The notes beneath the pieces were generated by a model. That model was given only the letters and a program-made list of their open reading frames with translations. It was not told the origin of the DNA and did no database searches. Positions 22,431-35,916 of a stretch of 64,000 nucleotides of DNA are shown here, piece by piece. Location of the stretch: the NCBI RefSeq assembly GCF_005239225.2, contig NC_133299.1, forward strand, positions 5,150,967-5,214,966, written 5' to 3'. Made by a program: the position numbers and the translations under genes. Source of the stretch: Populus alba. Taxonomy: Eukaryota; Streptophyta; Magnoliopsida; Malpighiales; Salicaceae. Within the stretch, counting starts at the first letter, position 1. Each line of letters starts with the position of its first letter.

Positions 22431-25400
22431 TCAGCCTTGCTTTATTTCTTGAAGCATTTCAACTACCTTCTTCATTTTTGGCCGCTTTGCCGGTGTGCTG
22501 TCGGTGCAGAGTAATGCTACCTTGAGAGCTGCCAGCATCTCTCTCCTCCAACCAAAGGAAACGGTGCTGAGTCTTGCATCGAGAATCTGCTCAGGAGTCT
22601 CTCCCCTAGCCGGAGCACCATGAACCCACTTCACCAAATCTACCCCTTCACCAAAGTCCTCGTCAACTGGTATCCGAGTTGTTAGGATTTCAAGCAGTAC
22701 GACCCCGTAGCTATAAACATTTCCTGGAGCGGTAACTTGCATCGTGTATGCATACTCTACATAACGAAGAAAAAGCAGAATGACAGTGAGAAACAAAGGG
22801 ATGTTTAAATCTTGTTCTCTGAGCTCAAACACTTTTAAGTGTTGAAGAACAGATCAATTGACAAAGCTGCTAAACAGGTATGGTTGGTTGAGAAGCAGTT
22901 CATCATACTGCAAATAACCTGCATATATTGGCCATAAATTCGTCTACAATAAGCCACCATCTCTTGTTTGTCATAGTTTTTCACTATGAATTCTTATTTG
23001 CATGCTACTGGTTGCCAGACTGCCATTGTTTTTATTTCTGATAAGTGAATTTACTTTCATCGAGAAGAAAATAAAGAAAAAGAAATATGAAGATACTGAA
23101 ACCAATTACACTGATGAAGCTACGAAGTCTAGAATTATTCAGTTTAAATATGCATACCTGGGGGAATATAACCAAAAGACCCTGCAACTGCACTGATGCT
23201 TGCGGTGCCTCTGGATGGATCCAAGAGCTTTGATATCTCCACTTCCCCAACCAAGGGCCTGAAGTCAGCATCTAAAAGAACATTACAAGAAGAAATGTCA
23301 AGGTGGATTATGGCCACGTGATGAAGAAAAGCCAATCCTTCTGCCACCCCTATGGCAATGGATAACCTTGTAGGCCAATCAGGTTCGTACTCGGATTTCT
23401 TGCTTGATTCATGAAGAAGCTGAGCTAATGTCCCATTGGGTAAGTAATTATGAAGCAAAAGAACGATGTCTTCATAAATTACAAATCCAACAGGTCGCAC
23501 TAGATTATCATGACAGAGCTTGCTTAGTCTTTCAAGCTCCCTTATCATCTTGTTCTGGTGATGAATAATGGTTCTGTCCATGGATTTTAGTCTCCTCGCC
23601 ATCAATACCATCCCAGAAGGCATAACTGCCTTGTATACCGTGCTGAAAGTTCCACTGCTGAGCTTATTTGAATCTTTCAAAGTTGCTTTAACAACAGCAT
23701 CAAGATCTATTGCTTGCCTGAGATTTTCAACAAAGACATTTCCGGCTATTATTGCTGGTTGGTCATTGATTTTGTCATCATCAATTCCGGCAGTTTTGGC
23801 TGCCTTTTCCTGACTCTCCCTCAGCATAAACAGCAGAACAACTATAGTTACTGAGACAAATACCGCCAAACCAGAACCAATAACAGCTAGTATAATCCTG
23901 TAAGAGACCCTATGATGGTAATTCTTCCGACCAGAAGGATAAGAATTTCCACATGACAAACTCAATGGCTCACCACAGAGACCTTTGTTCCCAAAAAAGC
24001 TTGAATTTAGACTCTTTTGAAACGGTACAAAGGTGGGCACAGGGCCACTGAACAGATTGTTTGAGAAATTAACCTCTATCAGACTTAACATTCCCTTGAA
24101 TGAAGGTGGGATAGTGCCTGAAAGTTGATTGTTGGAGACATCCAATGAAACCAGCTTGTCAAGCTTCCCTAATTCAGGGGGCAGTGATCCATGGAGATGA
24201 TTGAAGCTCAAATTCAAGGCTATCTGTAAATTCCTGATGTGACCAATCTCCGGAGGGATACTTCCAGTCAAGTAGTTGCTACCCATTTGCAACTCGAGAA
24301 GCTTCATGCAATTTCCAATCTCGTGAGGTATCTCACCTTTGATTGAGTTCTGACCCAGAAGCAAGAACTGCAATCTTGACATGTTGCAAATATCAGTAGG
24401 GACAGTGCCATTGAATCTATTATTGCTAAGGTCAAGCTTGTTAAGACTCTTCCACCCAAGAATTGATTTCGGGATATCTCCATACAAACTATTGCCTGAA
24501 AGAATCAATTCCTGCAGATTTACAAGCTGTCCAAGTTCAGGAGGAATAATTCCAGTAAATCCATTTGAGGCCAAATTTAGGAGGGTTAGATTTGAGCACC
24601 GAGCAAACTCAGACACAATCTCACCAGATATGTGGTTATTGGCCACTTCGAAATATGTGAGGCTGCTAACATTCCCAATTGCCTTAGGGATGACTCCTAC
24701 GAGATCATTGTTCCCGATTCGGATATTAGAAAGGCCTCTGCAGTTGCCAACTGATTCAGGAAGTTCACCGTTGAACCGATTCATAGTAAGAATCAAGACT
24801 TCCAACTTCCCCATAGCGAAAATGCTCTTTGGTATTGGCCCTCCGAGCATGTTCGAATGAAGGTTCAACACCCTCAACTCAGAAACTGAGCCTAGATTAT
24901 CAGGAATTTCACCACCTAATTCATTCTCATAGGCGGTAAAAACCCTCAAGTTTGTCAAATTACCCACCCAAGATGGTATAGAACCATTCAGCTTATTACT
25001 AGAAATTTGAAAATCCTCCAACTTTTCTAGACCCTGAAACTCATCAGGTATCCATCCTACAAGCATGTTGTTAGAAAGGTTCAATGACTTGAGGTTTCTA
25101 AGACCACCCAACTCCATAGGAATCACACCTCCAAACTTATTCAAAGACAAATCAAGAAATTCAAGCTGAGACAAATTCCCAAAAGCTGAAGGAATTTCAC
25201 CATGAAAACTATTGCTAGAAAGATCAAGCTGCTTCAATGCTTTGAGCTCAGAGATTAGAGTCACATTACCTCTGAGACCAAGCCTTGAAAGATCAAGCCC
25301 TTCAACCATTGAATGATTCAAGCCACAGCTAATGCCAGCCCAGTTGCAGTAATTTGTGTTGTTGGCACCCCACCCAGGGACTCCAAGCTCTCTTTTAATG

Positions 25401-25498
25401 GCTAACAGTATAGCTTGTTCATCCAACTGAGCAGTCACTAACTGGGACTTTGATAAAAAACCAACAAGAAAAAGACACACCAAGCATAAAAATGTCAT
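22431..25498 (-). CDS. PXC3: LRR receptor-like kinase of the PXC3 type
   Basis: Two exons on the minus strand, 25498-23158 and 22756-22431, separated by a 401 bp intron. They join inside the activation-segment motif GYIPPEYAY to give 888 residues (Arabidopsis PXC3 about 890). Order: signal peptide (about 1-23), LRRNT with NYCNWAGISC, roughly 16-17 plant LRRs, a membrane segment near residues 531-556 (IILAVIGSGLAVFVSVTIVV), then a kinase domain from about 610 to the end. Catalytic motifs are degenerate: the beta-3 Lys position reads MARRLKS (Arg635), HRD is HLD (IIHLDISSCN) and DFG is replaced by GEVE. It may therefore be a pseudokinase or weak kinase. PXC receptors are linked to vascular development; the ligand is unknown. 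A short intron splitting the kinase domain is typical of this clade. Confidence 0.93.
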
Positions 25499-26950
25499 TG
25501 TTGAGTTGGTCTTTTATTCCAGGGCTAGCACTTGTTCATGCAAGAATTCAAGATTTCGTCACCCCCAACTCAAGAACATTACCATGTCCTATAACCCCAC
25601 TTCTCATCAATAATAAAGTTTTGATCTTTTGACCAAAGAATCAAACTTCACAGCTAGAACACTTAAATGGGGACTTAGAGAATAAAATTTAAAGGAGTTT
25701 CGTCAAGAAAAGGCCAAGAATTGCAAACCCAAAACACAATAAAAATTCAACAAAGCCCCATTTGAGATTTCTTTGGAATCAAAGCAATGCAAAGCGTGAA
25801 GTGATCAAAGAAATGTGATCTAGAAACAAAAAGACCCGCATCAAAGGAAGAGGAAAGAACAAGAGAGAACAAGCAAAAGAAGCAGAACAAGTTAGGAATG
25901 CACTATAAAACATGAGCTGTAAATGCACTCATATTTATCAATACATATCAAAGAACCAAACAGCAAGAAAATGGCTCAAGGCCTGTGTGAGTGAAAGGCA
26001 AGTGTGAAGTTGAGAGGAGAAAGAAAAGAAAGTACACAGTACTATGTTCCTCGTTTTAGTGTTTCTTATTTCTCTTCTTAGTACAGTAACAGTTGGGTTA
26101 TAGACAGAGAAGAAAGAGAGTAAGGGTCTGAAAAGAGCGGAGGAATTCTGTCCTTCTCTTCACTCACGTAAGGCTTTTTCACGAGAAATGGGCGGTGAAT
26201 TGAGAATGAAAGCTGCAAAAAATAAATGAAAAATCTCTCTTTTTTATCTCTCTTTCTGTAAGTTGTCTGGGACTGGGTTTTGATACTTTCTACGACAGTA
26301 CTTTCAAGTAGCCCCCACAGTTTTGGACCCTCTTTTAATTAATTAATGCCCAATGTTGGTGATTTTTTTATATATATATAAAAACTAATCTTTGTGCAGT
26401 ACCATACGAGTTGAATGGACTAGATACTTGCATTTTAATCAGAAGTCCATTTGGTACAAGAACTGGTTCAGGAATTTAACATTTGACGGGTCAATTAAAA
26501 AAAAAATTGGTTTGAAAAATCAAGATAGCAACGTCGTTTTGACTTGAATTCAAATTAACTTGTATTAACTTTGAGTTGATTTTTTGTAACAGTGGGTCAA
26601 GACGAATAGCTGATTTTTAAATTTACCCACCAAACCAAACCAAGATTAATAACAATAATTATGACCCAAAATTTAGTGGAAATTGATAATTTTCATAAAA
26701 TTATTGATTGATTTTGATATTATTATGAAGGGAAAAGGAAAGTTATTTTTTTTTTATATAATAAAATATTTTTTGAGTTATAAATGAGATTTATTTTAAA
26801 AAAAAACAATCCATGAAAAAAATAATTTTTTAAAATATTAATATGACATTATTTTAATTTAAATAATGAATATAAGAATATTTTAATGAAAAACCACTGT
26901 ATGTAATCTAATTTACCTTCTTTTATATAAGTTGAAATGGTAAAATAGTA
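25499..26950. other. Leader and promoter region of the PXC3-like gene, then AT-rich DNA
   Basis: On the minus strand 25499 to about 26230 is pyrimidine-rich, as in a plant 5' leader; the start site cannot be fixed. Beyond 26300 the sequence is AT-rich with a TA run near 26370-26381. Confidence 0.4.
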
Positions 26951-26979
26951 AGTGTGGTGATTTTCATTACGGAAAAGAA

Positions 26980-27135
26980 GAAAAAGAGAGAGAGAGCGAG
27001 AGAGAGAGTGACAGAGAGACAGAGAGACAGAGAATGTTATTTCATGTCAAGAACCAGGTTCAAACTTCAAACCTCATACATTTACCTTCTCTCTCTCTCT
27101 CCTCCCTCCTCTCTCTCTCTCTCTCTCTCTCTCGC
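26980..27135. repeat. GA-rich and CT-rich microsatellites in inverted arrangement
   Basis: A GAGA/GACAGAGA tract at about 26983-27032 is followed some 50 bp later by a CTCTCT tract at 27087-27133. The two arms could pair as an imperfect hairpin. Confidence 0.8.
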
Positions 27136-29607
27136 CATTTTCGGAAGGATTTGACCTTACGAGAGAAATAGAAAATATATAGCTTTTTTTCAAACTTGTC
27201 CCAATTCCCAAACTCAAAATGTAAAAGAAATTATAAATTAAGCTGTCATGAAGTATGAAAAGAGAGGAAAAAAAAATTAAAAACATATAAAAAAGATATA
27301 TAAGTCTAATGATATTGAAAAAGGTTACAAAAAATAATTCAAGGGTCTCACTTCCTGATCTAAGATGCCAAGCGGCTTTTTTTTATTATGAGTTATTGGT
27401 TATTTTTGTGTTTTAAAAAAAATAATAATTTTTTTTAAAATTAATATTTTTTTATATTTTTAGATTATTTTGATACGCTGATTTTAAAAATAATTAAAAA
27501 AATTTATTTTAATATATTTTATAAGTAAAAAAGTCACAACCACACTTCCAAATAGGTTTTCAAGTATCATTCATTTTACTTATTATAATAATTACTTTTG
27601 ATGTTGTTAAATTTATTTTATCACATTTTTTTTGGTAATATTAATAATTTGATAAACAAATAAATAATCATATGTTTGTTTTTTTTTTTTAGGATGTTAA
27701 ATGTTATATGTATACATTTCAGCAAAGAAACTGTAACTTTTCAAACTTTAGATGAAAAATAAAAAACAAATCAAAGTATATGAGATTTTTTGTAATTATT
27801 CAAATAAAAAAAACAATATGAAAGGATGGTATCTGAAAAAAAATTTCAGAAAAATAAAAAAATTATATTTTACTTTTAGGATGCTGATATTGTTTTCTTT
27901 TAAGATTTTATCAAATAATTTGCTAACAAATTCAAAGAGATAAATAAACGTTATGTTTTTCAAATGAAAAAATCAAATGTTGGGTTTGGTACACGAACTT
28001 ATAATTTTAATAGCACGTAAATTGAATAATTGACCCCCTACATCTTCTTTCGTTTTTATTTTACAATTAAAGCTATTCTTGGATTTGTTTTCATATATTA
28101 AGACTGAGTCTATTTTTTAAAATCATTTTTTGAAAATAAGATATTTGTGTCAAAATTAAAGGGTTCATGGGAATTTTATTTAAATACAATAAAAGAAAAG
28201 GAACAGAAAAAAAAAAGATTTAACTGGATATTGAGTTTTTGAGATGTGTTCTTCTTTATAAGGACTTTTTAATAGGTTTTTCCCTGGTTAATTCCTAGTT
28301 AATTTCATAATAACTAATTATGAAATATAAAGTATAAAAGATTAATTAATCCTAATTAATTTCATAAAAAGTAATCAATCTTATGAAAAAACATATTGTC
28401 TTCAATATTCCATAATGTGTTAATATCAAAAATAATTTTAAAAAACTAAAAATATATTTTTAAATAAAAACATATTTTTAAAAAATAATTACAATTATAT
28501 TTACAGATAGACTTAATTTAGCAACTGGGAATTCTAAAATGAATCTCAATTACGCACCTGCTAAATAAATCAAAACAAGGTTGCGCTCGAGGGCATTGTC
28601 CTGTGAGATGGGGGATTAAATAACATGCTCAATATTATTAACCTTATAAATATTTAAAATAATATATTTTTTATTTTTTAAAAAAATTATTTTTATTATC
28701 AATGTATCAAATCAAATGATTTAAAAATATTATTTTAAAATAAAAAAAATTAAGATTTTTTCAAAAAATATTTTTAAAAATACAAAGGAGTAAATCATTC
28801 TTGCGGTTTGGGGGCAAATTAAATATTTATTAACCTGTATCAGTCATGTTCTTACTATTATCAGGGGAGGAGGAAAATATTCTCTCTTCTCAAGAAACAG
28901 TGCTAGTTGAGTTGTTGCTCAGTTCTATCGAGTGAATTTGAATGAAAAATTCTCAAACTAGTAAGAAAATAAAAATTAAAGTTGGCTAAAATCAACCACT
29001 TTATTTATAATTAAAGACAACTCAAGATCCTACGTTCTATTATCTTGGCTGATAATGGTTGTAGTTTAAGATATATATTTTTTTAAAAATACATTAAAAT
29101 AATATATATATATATATATATTTAATTTTTTAAAAATTATTTTTAATATCACATTTACATCCTATTTTCAAACATACTCTTATTTAAAAGTAAAGTTGGA
29201 TCAAGGGATCAAATTACTTTTAATTTGGCATCAGGAGTAGATTTGTTCCAATTTAAACAAAAAAACTTAATTTGATAAAATATAAAAAAAAAGGTGCCAA
29301 ACATGATTTTAGCCAAGATAATATGAGTTTTTTCTATAGTTATTAAATTAAAGAATCACATGTCAAGTATAAATAAAAATTACTTTAAAAAATTCAAAAT
29401 AATCTCACAAGTAAATTAAATTTCAATTATTTCGTTGAATTAACTTGATTAAATTAAATCAATTTTAAATTGATGTTTTTAGACTCGAGTTAAGTAACCA
29501 GTTAACCATATATTGGGTTGATAGGTCGATTTTGTACAAGTTTAATAAGTTTAATAGGAGTGGAGAGGAAAATTGATTAATGGTTAAACATTTTAGCAAG
29601 TCAATCA
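27136..29607. other. Gene-free AT-rich DNA with dispersed-repeat copies
   Basis: At least four fragments of the AT-rich dispersed repeat occur (about 27405-27560, 28425-28510, 28640-28800, 29065-29185). The first ends AAAGTCACAACCACACTTCC, matching the CCGCAATCACACTCC end at 31590-31605. No gene recognised. Confidence 0.45.
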
Positions 29608-29624
29608 AGAAATGGTATATTTTG

Positions 29625-29827
29625 GCATATGAGGTCTTGGCCTAGCAGTTAAAGGGACTTGTTCTCTTTCTCTGTATCCTGGATTCAAACCTCACCGTGC
29701 AAGCATGTTACCCTCACGGTATCTTACATGCTCACTGGGTTTGCAGGATGTTCAGTGAACCGTGAGATTAGTCGTGGTGCGCGCAAGTTATCCCGGATAT
29801 TCATGTAAATAAAAAGAAAAAAGAAAA
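29625..29827 (+). mobile_element. tRNA-derived SINE (Au-like) with 17-bp target duplication
   Basis: Flanked by identical AGAAATGGTATATTTTG at 29608-29624 and 29828-29844. Inside are a Pol III A box (TGGCCTAGCAG, ~29639), a B box-like GGATTCAAACC (~29681), and a 3' part GTGAGATTAGTCGTGGTGCG plus CGCAAGTTATCCCGGA, followed by an A-rich tail. The 3' part resembles the Au SINE family I recall from many flowering plants. Confidence 0.88.
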
Positions 29828-30703
29828 AGAAATGGTATATTTTGAACTAGCCATCAAATTACTAAATTTCATCGGGCTCTAACCAGGCCCCCCCTTGTCC
29901 CCGGAAATGCATGTAGTAGCAAAGCACTGTGCCTCCAAGAATCCCAACTTCCAAGCACATATCGGGAAAGGCAATCTCTTGAAGGGAGAGAAGAAGCGGG
30001 AAATTAACCATATTATTAATTTATCATGATCTGAGCAGACAATGCGATACGTATTAAAGGCAACAGCAGAAATGACAGGGCCACACAAGAGGAGACGTGA
30101 CAGACCCATTAGGATTGCAACAAGTGGAAGCTCCCTTGGATCTATCATCCTCTAATTTGACGTGGTGAGTTGGTTCACATCAATTTCCAGGGCCCCGTCA
30201 CCCTGTTATTTTTATGCATGCCTTGCTTTTGAAAAGTACACTTTGTCCTGTAATTGTTTCCTCTTGGTTATCATTATGTGCATCAAATAATATAATCATG
30301 AAAGAAAGTGTTATTTAAATTGTTGATGAATAGTCTAATAATATGATGATAGTCTTACTATAACATTAATGAAGAAAAATGAACTGTAATGAGTGTTGCA
30401 TATGCTCACCCCGACCTTTCTTTTTCTTTTTAATAATGGAGGCAGCAACACAAACCTTAAATTTTCTTGGAGAGAATCTCCTTTTAAAGAATTAGAGCTA
30501 TTTTTAGTATTTTCTTTTTTAAAAATAAAAAATATATATATTTTTAAAGTATTTAAAAAATATACTTTTAAAAATAACAGTTATCACACTATTAAATATC
30601 CTTTTAATCCTCGATGATAATATAAAAATATCTTGAAGAACTCAAAAATATAAAAATAATTTAAAATAAGTATAATTGTTATGTATAAATAATGATAAAT
30701 TAT

Positions 30704-30878
30704 TGTCTCCAAGAGGTGTAGCATTATGACAAAGGGTTTGAGATCTGCATAGCAGGTCTCGAGTTCAAATCAGAGCGTGCACTTCTTGTAAGAGTTTAGA
30801 ACAACCTGAATTTTACTCGCTCATATAGATTCACAAAGTATGTTTTCAGAGAATGGAGTTTTTTTGAATCCAAAAAAA
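30704..30878 (+). mobile_element. Second tRNA-derived SINE, different family
   Basis: Flanked by GATAAATTAT at 30694-30703 and 30879-30888. It contains an A-box-like TAGCATTATGACAAAG (~30720) and a good B box GAGTTCAAATC (~30760), and ends TTTTTTTGAATCCAAAAAAA. The 3' half is unlike the SINE at 29625. Confidence 0.72.
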
Positions 30879-31442
30879 GATAAATTATCGATCAAGCACT
30901 TGAGAGAAATCATTTCTCTTTTTCTTTACTGATCTCTCCCTAATTGATTGTGCTTGCATCTCAGTATCCATGACTGTTTTTTTTTTAGTGTAAACTATTT
31001 TATTATGGCATTAAGCTTATATTTTATTACAAGTTTGAGTTCAAATATAATTTGCTGGCTTGTAGAAAAGCTCGAGCAACACATCTAGTGTTTTTCCGCA
31101 TCTCGAACTCCTTCTTCCCCTACCAAAACAAATTTTAAAAAGAAAAAAAAATGAATTATTTCATACGTTGCTTGGGACCTTGTTAATGGATAATAGTTGT
31201 GGCATCTCACAGACAAGTAGGGACAACCGTGGTATAAACACACACACATATATATTATATAGTATGGTGGACACGACATAACAAAAAAATATTTACTTTT
31301 ACATAGACTTTACTTAAAAAGAGCAGAGACAACATTATAGATGCCTTGGTACCTTTTGCTCAAGACCGTGGTCAATACATGGATGAGTATATATTCCTTT
31401 TCAATGGCAAACCAAGACCTCAAGTTTATTTTCTTTTAATAT

Positions 31443-31612
31443 GTTTGGAAATGTGGGTGAATTTATATTTTAAATAAATTTAATTTTTTTTATATTTTTT
31501 ATTGTTTTGATGTGCTGATTTCAAAAATATTTTTTAAAAATAAAAAAAATATTTTAATATATTTCAGCATGAAAAATATTTTAAAAAATAACCGCAATCA
31601 CACTCCTAAGAT
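31443..31612. repeat. AT-rich dispersed repeat, well-kept copy
   Basis: Begins ATGTTTGGAAATGTGG and ends AACCGCAATCACACTCC, with an interior of TTTTGATGTGCTGATTTC and A/T runs. The same style recurs through the window (27405, 28425, 29065, 30505, 34970, 62650 and others). I recall such elements as abundant in Populus. The class (MITE or other) is uncertain. Confidence 0.55.
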
Positions 31613-34600
31613 ATTAACTTCAAAGAATATTTTTAATTGTAGTGTATGAAATTTTTAAAATAGTTTTTTTAGTTAGAAATATATTAAAATAATTATTTTT
31701 AAATTTTTTTATTTTATTTTTAATATTAACATATAAAACGATGAAAAAAAAATATTAATATAATATTTGTGTTCAAACAAAATATAATTTTAAAAAATAT
31801 ATCAAAGCAGAATAAAAAATTGCATGAAACACCCTCTTACTTTGTATACAATCAAACTTGATAAAAATCTAAACAAGGAACGTTGAATTGAGGCAAGAAT
31901 TTTGCGGGAATCAAGGATCTGGATACACGTAAGAAGGACAACTTTGTTTCCATACGATGCGGCATTCTTCACCACAATTGAGGGGTCAAATGGTCTTCTG
32001 TCGCATTTATTTTTTTAACTTTGAATATTTTCGCCCTTTGAGAGCAATAGTCTAGGTCCTAGGATAGATTTCTCAAGTCCCCATATTTTCTAATTTGACT
32101 CTAATTCTGGCGGGAAGTCTGCAGAAATCCTGCAAGTAAGTTCCACGTATAGCTCAAGCAAAATTCGTGTCAGAATTTCATTCACGATTGGTATGGGAGT
32201 GATTGGTAATAAGTATGTGTGTATATATGTCGTTTTTATGGTTCGAAGCCCTATAAATGATTTCAAATGTTCCCTCTTCCTCTTTGGTTTTTTTTTTTTT
32301 TTTTTTTATTATTTATTGAACTATAACTCCCTAGTTTTTTTCTAGACAGATTCTTACTTTTACATCTGGATATTGAAATAAAAGTTCTGAATCTAATCCA
32401 AATAATTTGTAATAAAAATTCATGAAAAAAAAATAAAGATAAGATATTGTTGGGTCTGATAAGCTATATTAGCTCATCAAATACATTTTGTTAGGAGCCT
32501 CAAAAAATCAAAATTCAACATCAATTTAAAAATCAACTTGAGCTCGTATTTGTTTTTTTACAAACTTTAAAGATAAAAAAATACTTAATATGAATTTTCT
32601 TCATCAAATGAAATTATTCGACATAAATATTGTTTGTTTTAGTAATCAACAACACTTTTTTTTTTTAATCATTAGAATTCGACGATCTCTTTCTTTCATC
32701 TCTCAACTAGAAACTTAAAAAATAATAAAAATAAATTTTTATACCAAAACCAATTTGGAGAAATATTGAGGTACTAAAATTGTATAATTTACATAATTTT
32801 TAAAGTTAAATAATCAAAGTGCATCTTTTGCGAGATTTATGGCATACTATCCATGCTTGATATCCTTTTCATTTCGATCCCTCTTCTTTTAATTTTATAT
32901 TTTCATAAAAAATCAAAATCAATTGGTATTAAATTAGGATTAAATTGCTAGAAAAAAAAATTAAAGAATTAAATTAAAAAATTACAGAACTTTACATAAC
33001 CCATCCACAATAATTTATTAATGAAAGGATAAATAATATAGATTTTTATAGTAAAAAACTCACGCATAAGAGAGTAATACTTCATTAAATTAGCAAGCTA
33101 GGCATGTGTAATTTATGTTTGCATACAAAAAGGGTAACTTTAAATATCAGGCAGAGTAGGATACAGAAACTTGAAATCCTAATCCCTATGACCCAAAAAA
33201 TAAAAAAAATTCCCAATTCCTACTTGCTTATTGCTTGCTTGGATTCCATCGGAAGGTCCAATGGCATGTCTTATTTTTTGATGCTTTGATTAACCACTCT
33301 CAAGCTTTGATTAGGCAAAGATGCCATCTAAGATCATAGGAAAATCCTTAGGATTCATGATAGCATATTAGTGGTATCCCAGCATTGACTATAGAGAATG
33401 CCGGTTTGTAAAGCGAAACCCTAAACCCAACTTTTGCTCTATCTATGAAAGAAGGGCTAAGCTTCTAGAGCTATAATTACCGACAACAATGATTTCGCCA
33501 CAGAAAGAAAAAGAAAATGTCCTGAAGACAAATCCACTCTGCAGTCAAATATTCCGTTTTTTTTTTTTATTCCTTTTGAAAGAAAGAAATCCATGGATGC
33601 TACGGTGCCGTGTTATGATCTTGGACGAAAAAGATACTGCACAGAACAAAAAACATGTTTGTAAGATATGAAGATAAAGATTTCGTGGATATCAATGAGC
33701 TGAAAAGGATGTATTTTCTTGAGAAGACAAATAGAATTTCAAGTTTATACACTTCTTTTCAAAAGCGAGATGTCATCTCCCCTGTAGACTATGCCTGCGT
33801 GTCTTGATTACAGTAAAAACTGCTCTACAATATGCGAGAATCATACTGCAAAATGGATGTAAATCTCCATGCGTGAGACCTCCATGGTTTTCCAGAAGAA
33901 CCAGGGGAGCTTCTTCACTGTCAACATCCTTCGTAGATGTACTGTGATTGAAACAAGAAAATCCTAGCAAACAGACACAATCCTACCTCCCCACTCCGTA
34001 CCTTTTTTCACTTTCTGCAGACATGACTCCACTGTCCATCTTCTACAAAAAGCATGTGCATGGGTGATGGTGTGGGGGAGCCACTTTTGGTGATTGTCAT
34101 CCTTGCGGCCACAAGAAAAGGACTAAAAAAGCAAATGGGATTTCATTGGAGAGCCTCTACTGATTGAGATCGGGCTCTCTCTTTACTAGACATGCATCAT
34201 GACCCTTGTGCCATGGATTGTCTCACCTGCTAGGGCATCATTGGTCCCCTCTCCCCTCTCTCTTTCTCTAGGGATTTTTCATTTTTTGTCAGAGTTTTGT
34301 TTTTGAGTTATTTTCCTTTTCCTTTACCACTGGAACGTTAATGGCATCACACCACATCAGAGTGCGGGACGGTGATGGTCCATGGACCATGCTAACTGGC
34401 CCATGGTGTGCTTTCTTGTTGGTGGACACTCGACCTACATGGGCTATGCAAATATCAAATCTGTGCAAGGATGAACTCAGATTTCTCAACGAGGCAGGGT
34501 CGCCATCGTTGGAAAGACTCAAAATTTATTTCTAAACGCATAGTCTCAAAAGAAATGTGGGGCATTTGGCAAGCTGAAATTTGACATTTCACTTTTTGCT

Positions 34601-35916
34601 ACAAATAAATAAACTAAATATGAAGTATATTTTGGAAGAAAATTGTACTACTTTATCCATTAAGCGAACACTTGGATAAAGTCTTTTTTTTTTTTTTTCT
34701 ATTAATCAAAGATACATAAATAAAAAAAAAAACAGAGAGAAAACATCTTAATCGCATTTACGTTTCACAATGGTTATCCTAAACACAGCAGGTAAGCCAC
34801 AACGTGGATAAAATCTATGCTTGCATGTGATCATTGGGTAATACATTCGCCTACATACTTGCAAGTAAGATTCCAAGTAAATTTTGAAAAAAATAAAAAA
34901 AACAGAGCTAAGGCAAGCTGCAGTCTGGTTTAATAGGTAAAATCCCAAGTACACCTGTTTTTCATTGTTTTTTTAGATGTTGTTAAAGAGTATACTTTTC
35001 GTTGTTTTTTAAAAGTATTTTTTGTATTAAAATATATCAAAATAATATATTTTTTATTTTTTAAAAATTACTTTTGAGATTAGTACATAAAAATAATAAA
35101 AAATATATAAAAAAATATTATTTTTATAAAAAAAATTTAATATTTTAGGAACGCAATTTATACTACGTTTCCAAACATTTAATGAATAATATTTTTTTAT
35201 TTTTTAAAAAAAAAAAATTAATTCGGACAACATATTATTTATTATCATTTTTTTTTTTATCAACTTCGATGATCAAAGAAGTAGGGTTCAAATATATTAG
35301 AACCAAAAACATTAAGAAAACCCCAATAAATCTTTTTGAACCTCAAAACACCTCAATTTAATCTAAAAACCAAAACTCCAACCCAACTAAAAACAACTTG
35401 AAGGGCCTGCTTCCACTCTTTTTGACAAGTTCAAAGGAATGAGTTAACTGGAATTCCAACATGCAACTCTGGAAGCACTGTACAAAAAAGATTCAAGGTA
35501 TATATGTTTGTAATTAAGCTTTCAATAACTGTAATCTAATATTTATCCTCTTTTGCGCAAACTAGAATTGCTCTAACGTGACATTAATAATTGCTATGAT
35601 AGTGCTCATGTTAGTTACCTTTAGACAATTACTGCGGAATCGTTGAAGCCTTAGTTATCAAGATTAATCGGGCTTTATTTTCGTTTTTTAACCAAGTTGG
35701 TAATGCAGTTGGCTATCATGGCTGCTGAGGTACGGTGCTATGAATTTCATACTCCAACATAGTAATGATTGCTGTGTGTTTGCAAGGAGTTAGGCGGCTA
35801 AAAAGTCATGTGTCTAGCATAATGGTCGCCACATAAGTTCCCATAATTTGCTAGATCACAGGAATGCGAGGGCGAATTACTGAGGCCATAGACTAATCTC
35901 AGCTGGGTGCTTTTTT
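31613..35916. other. Gene-poor spacer with a GC-richer island
   Basis: Mostly AT-rich repeat debris (including copies at 31615-31810 and 34970-35180). About 33350-34540 is less AT-rich and more complex. Short frames there (33773-33970 minus, 34341-34535 plus) have no recognised domain. It could be a non-coding RNA locus or a relic gene. Confidence 0.35.

Noticed and set aside
24381..24860. 159-codon plus-strand frame inside the PXC3 gene
   Set aside because: Antisense of the LRR repeats; its regularity mirrors the LRR codons.
29879..30148. 89-codon minus-strand frame in the spacer after the SINE
   Set aside because: No recognised domain, no splice partners or promoter signs; left unannotated.
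29638..30770. Possible tRNA genes suggested by A and B boxes
   Set aside because: The boxes sit in SINEs with A-rich tails and target duplications; no acceptor stem or cloverleaf can be formed by eye.
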